Part shown: in pieces, positions 1-9,962 of the stretch
How the letters are laid out: each line of letters begins with the position of its first letter
How positions within the stretch are numbered: position 1 is the first letter of the stretch
DNA from: Oehlia diaphana
Lineage: Eukaryota; Glomeromycota; Glomeromycetes; Glomerales; Glomeraceae
Reading direction: 5' to 3'
Assembly (NCBI GenBank): GCA_003833135.1
Contig: QZLH01001311.1
Location: 23,014 to 34,822, forward strand
DNA length: 11,809 nucleotides
Made by a program: the position numbers and the translations under genes
Notes under the pieces: generated by a model
What the model saw: the letters and a program-made list of their open reading frames with translations, nothing else
Database searches by the model: none
What the model was told of the DNA's origin: nothing

Positions 1-120
1 CGCAAAAAACGGAATTTTTAGGCTTTGTTTAGTACCCGGGGGTACAGGGTCAAACCCCCGATTTTTGCAAGATACCCGGGGTACTGTGGCCCGCTATATA
101 CGGTAATATCTCTACAGACG
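1..120. repeat. GC-rich palindromic block at the left edge
   Basis: This is a GC-rich island in an otherwise AT-rich window. A motif of the form TACCCGGGG-TAC occurs twice, at 33-45 and 73-84, 40 bp apart. The first copy is a perfect palindrome (GTACCC at 32-37 against GGGTAC at 40-45). It also overlaps a second hairpin, CGGGGGT at 37-43 against ACCCCCG at 54-60. The arrangement looks like a piece of an interspersed repeat cut by the window edge. No coding content was seen. Confidence 0.6.
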
Positions 121-159
121 AATCAATAATCACATGATCCCTTATCTTAATTCCAAAAT

Positions 160-170
160 TTCGGGCCGAT
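160..170 (+). repeat. TTCGGGCCGAT motif, left copy of an inverted pair around the BTB-TLDc gene
   Basis: The 11-mer TTCGGGCCGAT at 160-170 recurs exactly, in inverted orientation, at 2175-2185 (ATCGGCCCGAA). The two copies bracket the BTB-TLDc gene. Sequence next to the motif is not obviously conserved between the copies, so this may be a short dispersed motif and not the end of a composite element. Confidence 0.4.
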
Positions 171-261
171 CTTTATTTTTCTGGCCCGTGCAGATAAGAA
201 ATTTACAAAGTTAGTTAATTATCACATGTTCATGAATATGCACCAGCATGATGATTTATGG

Positions 262-285
262 GCGCATAAATTTTATTTTATGCGC
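262..285. repeat. Perfect 9-bp hairpin GCGCATAAA/TTTATGCGC
   Basis: The arms GCGCATAAA (262-270) and TTTATGCGC (277-285) are perfectly complementary around a 6 bp AT loop. It lies about 215 bp upstream of the BTB-TLDc start codon, so it could be regulatory or a repeat remnant. The sequence does not decide between these. Confidence 0.5.
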
Positions 286-499
286 GGTATGTACGCATAA
301 CTTTGCATAAGGCTGTGTTATAACATAAACTGGTTTTCATCTTTTCTATTATGGTTCTATTGATCGCGCAAAATCCAAATCGTATGTCAAATCGTATGCA
401 CGCCTTCAAGAAAAAAAATCTATAAATCTATGTATATATATATAAATTTTTTTGAAATAAAATTATTTGAATTTTTCATTCATTTTTCGTTTTATAAAG
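286..499 (+). promoter_or_regulatory. Probable promoter and 5' UTR of the BTB-TLDc gene
   Basis: This is an AT-rich stretch directly upstream of the start codon. It holds TATAAAT at about 421-427 and a run of alternating TA at about 431-443, which could serve as a TATA region. There is no long open frame. The assignment rests on position only. Confidence 0.35.
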
Positions 500-2021
500 A
501 TGATTACAGGTTCAAATTTTTTAACAGATTTGTCAAGTGATTTCGCAAAGCTTTTAATAAATGGGGATAATCATGATGTTATTATTGAAGCCGGAGAAGG
601 AGAGAATAGAAGAGAATTTCGTGTACATTCTCTTATATTATGCACAAGGTCAACATATTTCAGAACTACACTATCAAAAAATTGGTTACGTAAAGAAAAA
701 GGTGTAATCGCTTTTAAGAAACCAAATATTTTATCAAATATTTTAGAAATTTTATTAAAGTGAGTAAAAGGATGTTAAATATTTCAATTATTTATTTCAA
801 AGTTTTTTATTAATATCAAAAAAAATTATTTTTTTTAATTTTAATAGGTATTTGTATACAGGATTAATTGATTTAGATATATTACAAGGAACGGATTTAC
901 TTCGACTTTTGGTGGCAACCGAAGAATTAGATCTTCAAAAGTTAAACTCTCATATTCAAACTCATATGATATCAAACCAAACGGAATTCATACAAGAAAA
1001 TGCAATTGATTCACTTCAAACGGTAATTCAATATAAAAAATGTACAATCCTTAAAGATTTTTGTATGGATATAATTTGTAAAGAACCAAAATTATTATTT
1101 GGTTCTTCAAAATTTTATTCTTTAAATGAATCAATTTTAAAACTTTTTCTCAAACAAGATGATCTTGCAATGGAAGAATTAGATATTTGGCAATATTTAC
1201 TTAAATGGGGACTCGCTCAAATGGAAAATAAAATAAATGTTGATAATGTTACAAATTGGACTTTAGAAAATTTTGAACAATTAGAAGAAATATTACATGA
1301 TTATATTCCCCTTATACGATGGTTTCACATTTCACCAAAAGATTTTTGGCGTAAAATTAAACCATTTAAAAAATTATTACCTGACCAACTTTATGAAGAT
1401 ATAATTGGACAAAATCTTGATCCCGAAACTCCACCAAATACTGGTGAAGTACAACCTATACGATGTCCACCTTCAAATTCTTGTCTTATTGGAGAAAAAC
1501 ATTTTGCACTTATTTCAAGTTGGATTGATAAAAAACCAAAAAATTTTTATAATTTTAAAACAAAACCTCATACTTTTGAACTTTTATTTCGTGCTAGTAA
1601 AAATAATTTTGATATTAAAACATTTCATCAATTATGTGATAATAAGGGACCAACTATAATGATATCAAAAAGTAAATATAATGATAAACTTATTGGTGGT
1701 TATAATCCATTAAATTTAAAAGCTTATGGAAGTGGAATTGATACTTGGACAGAATGTTCTGATTCTTTTATATTTCATTTTCCAATCCCTGATTCTATTA
1801 ATTCAGCTCAAATCGCTCGAGTTAAAGATCCTCAATATGCTGTTTCATATAGAACAAATGCTGGACCAAGTTTTGGTTCTGGTTGGGATTTAACTATTGA
1901 AATTGGTAAAGTAATGCGTTGTAACTTAATTAGTTCTTATCCTGGTATTTCAGGTTTTATTACAGCTGGTACAAATCTTAGTTTAGATGAATATGAAATT
2001 TTTAAGGTAGTTAAAAAGTGA
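500..2021 (+). CDS. BTB-BACK-TLDc domain protein (complete, 2 exons)
   Basis: The CDS is join(500..759, 848..2021), 477 aa. The 88 bp intron (GTGAGT...AATAG) is fixed because splicing restores the BTB core: residues 87-92 read KYLYTG across the junction. The start is the ATG at 500; upstream codons in this frame lack another ATG. The BTB/POZ domain spans about 17-120, with HDV at 25-27, RVHSLIL at 41-47 and STYFR at 51-55. A BACK-like helical region covers about 150-250 (DIWQYLLKW near 197). A TLDc domain covers about 305-475, with LISSWIDKK, the glycine-rich GGYNPL near 369, a DSFIFHF strand, and the terminal EYEIFKV strand that closes the fold. In known BTB proteins this domain can bridge Cullin3 to a substrate. 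TLDc is linked to oxidative stress tolerance and V-ATPase interaction in other eukaryotes. The combination is hugely expanded in Rhizophagus, with mostly unknown individual roles. The frame is intact and the length is normal, so it is probably functional; the substrate is unknown. Confidence 0.95.
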
Positions 2022-2749
2022 AATTTTGAGAAAAATTATGTAAAATTTTGCTGGTAGATTTTATTATTATTATTAATATAGAATATTATTCAAATTTCGA
2101 TACGAAACAAAATTATAGGGTGAATATTATAAAATATGTTAAAAAAATTTATTACTTTTTAATAATAATATAACATCGGCCCGAACTCACATTTTTAATG
2201 TTTAACGATATTAAGAAATGACCGAAAAGGTAAACAAGTTTTTTATTAATAGGAGATTAGTATATAAAATGATTTATTATAATACTTGTTATATGCAGTA
2301 TATATACCAGCTTTTATACAAGAATCATTCCAATTTTAGGTAATAAAAAAAAAATTTATATTTAGCCTTTGGCTTTTTTTAGATGAACATCATTTTTTTC
2401 TTTGTTTAAAAAAAAAAAAAAAAAGTACATGATAGAAAATTTTTACGCGATATAAATTACAAACTAACTTCATCTATTATATTATAAATTATATTCTTTA
2501 AACTATACATATTTGTATTTATTGAAGCGCCAAAAATAATAAATGAAAAAATGTCTCAGGATTTTTCGAATGTTACAGATAATATAGGCACAGACTTCTA
2601 AACAGTTGCTTTTGTATGCAAGTACTAAACATGTGTGAAAGCTCCTTAGTTAATTCAAGTTTTCTTTCTTTTTACATAAGATTACATTAGATTACATGTA
2701 CAAAGATAATCTTTGCTAATAAAGTTAAAGAATATGGATAATAATAATT
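2022..2749. other. Convergent intergenic region between BTB-TLDc and F-box genes
   Basis: This 728 bp AT-rich spacer should hold both 3' UTRs. It contains an ATT/ATA microsatellite-like patch at about 2061-2078, a run of 17 A at 2408-2424, a short tandem repeat of AGATTACAT at about 2679-2697, and the inverted copy of the TTCGGGCCGAT motif at 2175-2185. I see no gene, tRNA or long open frame here. Confidence 0.6.
2175..2185 (-). repeat. TTCGGGCCGAT motif, right inverted copy
   Basis: ATCGGCCCGAA is the exact reverse complement of 160-170. It lies 154 bp past the stop codon of the BTB-TLDc gene. Confidence 0.4.
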
Positions 2750-3190
2750 TTATATTATTAATTTCCATTCATCTAACAAAGAATTCGCTTCTTTACAAGT
2801 ATTCCAATCTACATCCACCTTCTTAATCATCTTAAAATCTTCTTTAGTACATTCTACCAAAGGTTTTACCATCTCTACAGTTAACCCTTTACAATTCCTA
2901 CATTTAAATATTTGTAACATATGCAAGGTACGTATGCCATACCATGGATCACATGCCTCAAAATTTACATATTTAAATACAAGTTTATTGAGAGAATTTT
3001 TTACTAATGGTAAAGTTTTATTAATTATAATAGAGGAACCTAATCCTTCAAAAATCTTTAATTTTTGAAGTGTTTGTTGATGTTGAATAAGTAAAGACAT
3101 TTGAGCGGATTCTACAATATAATGTGAATGAGTTGAAATTGTTTGTCCTGGTATTCGTATTGTTAATTTTTTCTACATGAATGATTAAAA

Positions 3191-3224
<34 letters not shown>

Positions 3225-3879
3225 AAAGAATTATTAATGATTGATTCATATATAAACTTACAATTTTTCTGCAAATTTTTATTAGAGGTTCCAACCATCT
3301 ATCCAATCTAATATTTGTAATAATAAGCAAATCTCTAACATCTAAAAATAGATTTTCAATATCTTTCTCAATCAATATTAAATGAGTTAAATCTGTAGAA
3401 TATTTCACAGGCCAGGTTTTAAAACTTTTTATTTTAGTTTCTTTAACCAATAATTTCAATATAGATCTTAGGACTAAACTTAAACTTTCAGCAGGTAATT
3501 TTTGTAAAGTATTTAACCAATCTTCAACCAAATTAATTAATTTACCATAATCCAAAACCTCAATATAAGATGTATATTGAAAAATTGTTACTTCATCAAA
3601 AGAGAAAGGAAATGTTATACCATTATTAATTAAATTATTTCGAGATTTTTGATCAAGACATTTAAGAAGGGATAAAATTTTAGTCTGTCTTTCATGTATA
3701 CTTCCATAATAATTTAATGCTCTACTCCAAAGAATGGGAACAGATACTTTACACCAATATCTATTTACTAATAAACATGAATAAAGATGATTTCGATCTG
3801 CGATGTAACAACTATCTGCATTTGGATCATATAAATATTTAAATATAATTTTAAGAATTTCAGGAATTAAATTATTCAT
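2750..3879 (-). CDS. F-box protein with degenerate leucine-rich C-terminal half (2 exons)
   Basis: On the minus strand the CDS is complement(join(2750..3172, 3262..3879)), 346 aa. The 89 bp phase-0 intron runs from GTAAGT (3261) to TAG (3173). Without it the frame runs into a lysine/phenylalanine homopolymer and stops. Residues 3-53 form the F-box: a LIPEILKIIFKYL helix, then LYSCLLVNRYWCKVSVPILW at 32-51, a signature of the abundant Rhizophagus F-box family. The rest is leucine-rich and repeat-like, with segments such as LQKLKIFEGL and LHMLQIFKCRNC that resemble worn leucine-rich repeats. F-box proteins dock to Skp1 in SCF ubiquitin ligases and the C-terminal half usually selects the target; here the target is unknown. 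At 346 aa it is shorter than many family members (often 400-600 aa by recollection), so part of the repeat region may be lost. The intron carries an extreme T18A15 tract. Confidence 0.85.
3187..3223. repeat. A4-T18-A15 homopolymer palindrome inside the F-box intron
   Basis: Within the 89 bp intron, 3191-3208 is 18 T and 3209-3223 is 15 A, giving a self-complementary stretch of about 30 bp. On the transcript it would be a U15/A18 hairpin filling much of the intron, between the donor and the branch/acceptor region. Such tracts are also prone to sequencing and length error. Confidence 0.8.
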
Positions 3880-4273
3880 TCTCCGAAGTGAATTTAGAAA
3901 AAGAAATTTTTTTTTTTTTATTTAATTTATAAATTTTCAAATGCGACACAATTATGTAATATTAATCATTTTTAGCTATAAGTCTAATTTAGGTAAGATC
4001 TTTTATTTAAATAGAGGAAAATCATTTTACAATTGTTGCAGATTAGATGCACATACAAATGATTTATGCATATCTAATATAATGAAGATATTGATTTTAT
4101 TGTGTACAAAATTACAGATAATATAAATATGAACACTGAAAAAATATTGAACGGGATTAAATCCTGATTTTATTTTCTTTAATAAAAAAAAAAAAATTAT
4201 TTTCTTAATTTTTTTTTTTTTTTTGTGATTTAAAAAAGAAAAGGAAGACTTTTATAAATAAAAAAGTGAAACA
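3880..4273. promoter_or_regulatory. Divergent promoter region between two F-box genes
   Basis: These 394 bp separate the start codons of the minus-strand F-box gene and the plus-strand F-box/CxxC gene, so both promoters should lie here. It contains T-rich runs at about 3908-3919 and 4209-4224, an A run at about 4184-4195, and a small palindrome GGATTAAATCC at about 4153-4163. A 61-codon open frame at 3941-4126 has low-complexity composition, no recognisable domain and no splice logic, and I treat it as chance. Confidence 0.5.
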
Positions 4274-5081
4274 ATGTCATCATCAGTATCAATGGTAAAA
4301 TCTACTAAAAGGTTGGGAGGAAAACAACCAATCATTCGACTTTCTCCTTTACATCCACGATCAATATTTTTAATTCTTCCTTTAACTATTTATTTACAAA
4401 TCTTCACATATTTAACACCACAAGACTTATATTCATTATGTTCAGTATGTAAAAAACTTCGTAAATTATTATGGTCTACCAAACAATCCATTCAAGATAT
4501 ATGGAAATCTTCTAGAATACATAATTTGACTTATCCTTCTCTTTCACCACCATCAGATATGACTGAACAACAATATATTTGGTTGACTTTATTGGCCAAA
4601 AGATGTAAATTTTGTAATAATAGTTATAATAAATTTGGGTATAGTGTTTGGGTTAAAAGAGAAGCTTTATGTAGTAAATGTTTTTCTGAAAAAACTTTAT
4701 TAGTAAGGTATAATATAATTATATTATAAACTCGCGTTTTAATTAACTTTTTAACATTTCTTTCTTTTTCTTTCTTCCTTCTTTCTTTTTTATACAAATT
4801 TTAGAGACAAAGTGTTTCCAAAATATTTACCACAAGGATTACTCGATTGTATACCATATACTAAATTTATGACATGGTCAAGTGAAAAATTACGAGCCTA
4901 TTGGATTTCTGATATTAAATTGGCTAAAAAAGAATATTCACTATTAAAATCTAATAAACAGAAAAAAGATTGGATGATTAAAAAAGAAAAGGAAACCAAA
5001 GAAATCATGAGAAAAGTAAACGCTTATGAAAGACAGGACGATGTAGCTTATTTTAATAATTTATACATTAGTAATTATTAA
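4274..5081 (+). CDS. F-box protein with CxxC-CxxC zinc-binding-like module (2 exons)
   Basis: The CDS is join(4274..4707, 4805..5081), 236 aa. The donor at 4708 (GTATAA) and acceptor TTTTAG ending at 4804 give a 97 bp intron and keep the frame (LLVRDKVFPK across the join). A competing donor GTAAGG at 4703 would break the frame with this acceptor. The F-box lies at about 33-80 (ILPLTIYLQIFTYLTPQDLY, then SVCKKLRKLLW and IWKSSR). The motif SPPSDMTEQQY (91-101) leads into C111-x2-C114 and C133-x2-C136, which could bind one zinc. This layout (F-box, then pro-rich link, then paired CxxC) matches, by recollection, an F-box family common in basidiomycetes and mucoromycotan fungi. The tail (about 183-222) is a Lys/Glu-rich helix, probably a coiled coil. 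It ends soon after that helix, shorter than I expect for the family. The role is probably SCF substrate recognition; the target is unknown. Confidence 0.85.
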
Positions 5082-7538
<2,457 letters not shown>

Positions 7539-7910
7539 AATTATTTTAATAGATATGAATTTTACGGTTATTAGATTTTATTTAGACATAAATTCGTTAT
7601 ATCAAAATTATGAGAGTTTGTTCTTTATATTAGAGTTCTGACCGTACTTGTAATTAATAATTAGAATTGTAAAATAATGTCGTTTACAATTTAAATTTAA
7701 ATAAGAAGGTAATAACCGTTTCAAATAAATAATTAGCTTTAATATAAAAATATTTTGTTTATAATTTGTTAGTTGGTCATGAACATGATATATGTTATTC
7801 GGATATCAATGAATAACTAAAGTTTTCGCCCCAGATAGAGGTTGGATTAATAATCGATTAACAATCGATTAATATTAAAAATATTGAAATTTTTTTTTTT
7901 TTTTCCGCAG
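7539..7910. other. 3' flank of the decarboxylase gene, AT-rich, no gene
   Basis: The 3' UTR and terminator are expected here. Two palindromic AATCGATTA units lie side by side at about 7852-7872. A 15-base T run at 7890-7904 followed by CCGCAG at 7905-7910 looks like a polypyrimidine tract and 3' splice site immediately before the transposase-like remnant that begins at 7911. That would fit an intron-exon border of the dead gene. No other coding signal was found. Confidence 0.5.
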
Positions 7911-8786
7911 ATTGCACCAAATTGTTCTTGATCATGATTTCCCAATAGGAGCTAAACATAAATGATTCTTTACACTCTGGAAAAATGTGAATTTTTGTCC
8001 GTTCTGAATACTTTTTAGGTACTTCATATGAAATACATATGGTTGACCTTATGACAACCATAAAAGAGGAGGACTTTCATGAGTTTACACACCATGAAAA
8101 TGCTGTATGTGTTCGTACTGAAAGGTAATCCAAGTCTTTTAAAAATAGGTAAGTATTTTGAAATATTCACAAGGAATCGGAAGTTTTCATCAGGTCCACC
8201 AATGGTTAAAAGAAACCAAATAGGTTTATTGCATATCATTACTTTCTGACAAACTGACAGGAATTGTACTAATTAATGGTAAGCATCTTGGCAATAAGGA
8301 TGGACAAATTTGATGAAGAACTTGCACACAAGAATTTCAAATATGCCAGAGAACATCCATATAACTTTTAGAATCATAATCCTATCAATAGGCAACCACT
8401 TACTACTTATGTTAATGATTGAGAATTTTAAATTCCGGAAAAAAAGTACTATATTTTAAACAAATTTATAAATTCCTTTAATATATGCAAATATGAAGGT
8501 AGAAATTGCTGCAGTGTATTATGAACTTCTGCTTTTATTTATCCTTAGACAATGGTTTTTTTTTCCTGTTATTAAAGATCAGAATGTATATTATCTTAAT
8601 TTTATTGCATTCATTAGAATACTTTGGTAAACTTTCTGATTATGACATATATTATTTAATTATTTTTCTTAAGAACTTGTATACAAAAAATATAGCAAAT
8701 ACTGTATTTTCAGTTTTCTAACAAAGATATTTATAAAGATATATGTAAAAACTATACATCCAAATGGAAAAATGGAAAAGAAAAGG
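7911..8786 (+). pseudogene. Decayed transposase-like gene of a GGPDEN/NPVERSM-type family, with an internal flipped segment
   Basis: Translated piecewise on the plus strand, this stretch gives collinear islands separated by stops and frameshifts: VLDHDFPIGAKHK (7924-7962); TSYEIHMVDLMTTIKEEDFH (about 8022-8081) and on to HENA (about 8104); LLSDKLTGIVL then NGKHLGNKDGQI (8234-8308); DEELAHKNFKYARE (about 8313-8354); QPLTTYVND (about 8391-8420); KYEGRNCCSV (8489-8518); DNGFF, PVIKDQNVYYLN and HSLEYFGKLSDYD (8548-8645); and YVKTIHPNGKMEKK (about 8740-8781). I recognise this order from a large uncharacterised protein family repeated many times in Rhizophagus genomes. The family resembles DDE-type transposases (DHDF ... 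GGPDEN ... VRTHAP ... NPVERSM). The central KPIW...GGPDEN...VRTH part is present but on the opposite strand (about 8104-8228). The usual Asp before GGPDEN is Ile. The copy is clearly dead. The family assignment is from memory, not a search. Confidence 0.65.
8104..8230 (-). pseudogene. Flipped central segment of the transposase-like remnant (GGPDEN region)
   Basis: Read on the minus strand from 8227, this gives KPIWFLLTIGGPDEN, then FRFLVNISKYLPIFKRLGL and, after a one-base frame change, LSVRTHT ending near 8104. This matches the core that should follow the plus-strand HENA island at 8104 and precede the plus-strand LLSDKLTG island at 8234. The two flanking islands are in normal order and on the plus strand, so only this piece is reversed. 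A weak inverted match, GAAAGGTAAT at 8120-8129 against ATTACTTTC at 8238-8246, lies near its borders. Confidence 0.6.
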
Positions 8787-9510
8787 TGATAATCTAATAT
8801 AACTTCAGAAGTAAATAATGGACATATTTAAAAATGAAGTGTAAAGAATTCATGTTTTTGGAAACAAGATTATTTTATACTTCAAATAATATTGCAATAA
8901 AAAGTAGTTTGACAAATAAATTTTAAATTAAAATTAAATTTTCTGTATTGATTATTTAATGCAGGATCTTGCTTACTTCTAATAGAAGTCACTATAAAAT
9001 TTTTAAAATTTATATATAAATTTATATTGCTTCAAATTTTCCTTCTACTAAGTAATTTTATCTTTTTTTTTTTTTTTTTAAAAAATGTTGAATCATGTAC
9101 CATTTTATTAGAATGTATTTGGATTACATAATAATCACAAATATTCTGTGAATGGTACTTCCAGCTTTAGGCCAGTCTGATCAAACATTAGATATTATAT
9201 TACCAATAGAAACTAAGTAATTTTATCACCTTTCCAGTTACATTTTTTAATTATATATATTTACCTTACAAGTTCAGTAATATTTATAATTATAGATTAT
9301 ATAAAATATAATTTATTTTGTATATTTGGTACTTTTTATTTCTTTTAAAATTAGCCTAATTTTTAGATATAACTATTTTAAAAAAAAGTATATTTAAAAT
9401 AAGTTCAAAATTAATTAATTACAAATATATACTAGTATTAACCTGTTATCTACATTAATGGTTAATATGTATTAAAAAAATGTAAAATAATGTCATAATT
9501 CTAGCCAAAG
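8787..9510. other. AT-rich stretch without a recognisable gene
   Basis: This stretch contains a T17 run at 9063-9079 and many AT-rich words. On the minus strand, 9090-9245 reads as coding-like fragments (for example NWKGDKIT near 9238-9215, and FDQTGLKLEVPFTEYL at about 9185-9138) interrupted by several in-frame stops. This could be another worn coding remnant, but I do not recognise it and AT-rich chance is possible. Nothing else can be supported. Confidence 0.4.
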
Positions 9511-9921
9511 AATTTCTTTTTTTAGAAATTTAAGCAATACAATTTTTTAATTTCTCTGAAAAGTAAAGTTGCTTACTGAAACCTAGGGGTTTAGACAAGA
9601 TGGTGTTTTGCTGAAAAGTGAAATTCTGCCAAAACTATATTAAAGTTATATTAAAAAACTGCCAAAACTCTGGATAAAAGTGAAACTGCCAAAACTTATT
9701 ATAATTGCTGAAACTGCCAAAACTATAATAAATCTATAATAAATTTTGACAAAACTAATCATAAGATTTTGAAGAGGTTTAGACAGGCAACCTTACTAAA
9801 AAGTAACAGAAAATAAAATTTCTTTTTTTAGAAATTTGCATAACTATTAATTTCCTTTTATGAAATTTTCTATAATCCAAAATTTCAGTTTTTCGCCAGA
9901 AATAAAATTTCCTTTTTTAGT
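9511..9921. repeat. Spaced CTGCCAAAACT repeat block bordered by AATTTCTTTTTTTAGAAATTT repeats
   Basis: CTGCCAAAACT occurs four times exactly (9626-9636, 9659-9669, 9686-9696, 9714-9724), with a worn fifth copy (TTGACAAAACT, 9746-9756), at 27-33 bp spacing. Two copies are preceded by GTGAAA or CTGAAA. The array lies between direct copies of GGTTTAGACA (9588-9597, 9776-9785). Outside those lie direct copies of a 21-mer, AATTTCTTTTTTTAGAAATTT, at 9511-9531 and 9817-9837 (written here in words: AATTTC, T run, AGAAATTT). A third shorter relative (CAGAAATAAAATTTCC...) lies at about 9896-9920. The layered order suggests a tandemly expanded part of a non-coding repeat. No protein is encoded. Confidence 0.7.
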
Positions 9922-9962
9922 CTTATATAATATTAGCGATAAATAGGTTTAAACTAATCTAA

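Noticed and set aside
1405..1659. 84-codon open frame inside the BTB-TLDc gene
   Set aside because: It overlaps the TLDc exon in another frame and is Ile/Leu/Lys repetitive; the overlapping frame carries clear domain motifs.
3941..4126. Possible small gene between the two F-box genes
   Set aside because: Low-complexity Ile/Lys/Asn content, no domain, no supporting splice or context signal; sits where two promoters must be.
4703..4804. Alternative donor GTAAGG at 4703 in the F-box/CxxC gene
   Set aside because: With the TTTTAG acceptor it breaks the frame; the donor at 4708 gives an in-frame join.
7858..8061. Minus-strand open frame of 67 codons ending at a T/A run, first thought to be a retrocopy with a poly(A) tail
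   Set aside because: The A run on the minus strand is the complement of T15-CCGCAG, which reads better as a polypyrimidine tract and 3' splice site. The plus strand there encodes the recognisable DHDFPIGAKHK and VDLMTTIKEED islands.
9626..9756. Short regularly repeated word considered as a CRISPR-like array
   Set aside because: The repeat is only 11 bp, the spacers are unequal and AT-rich, and the genome is eukaryotic.
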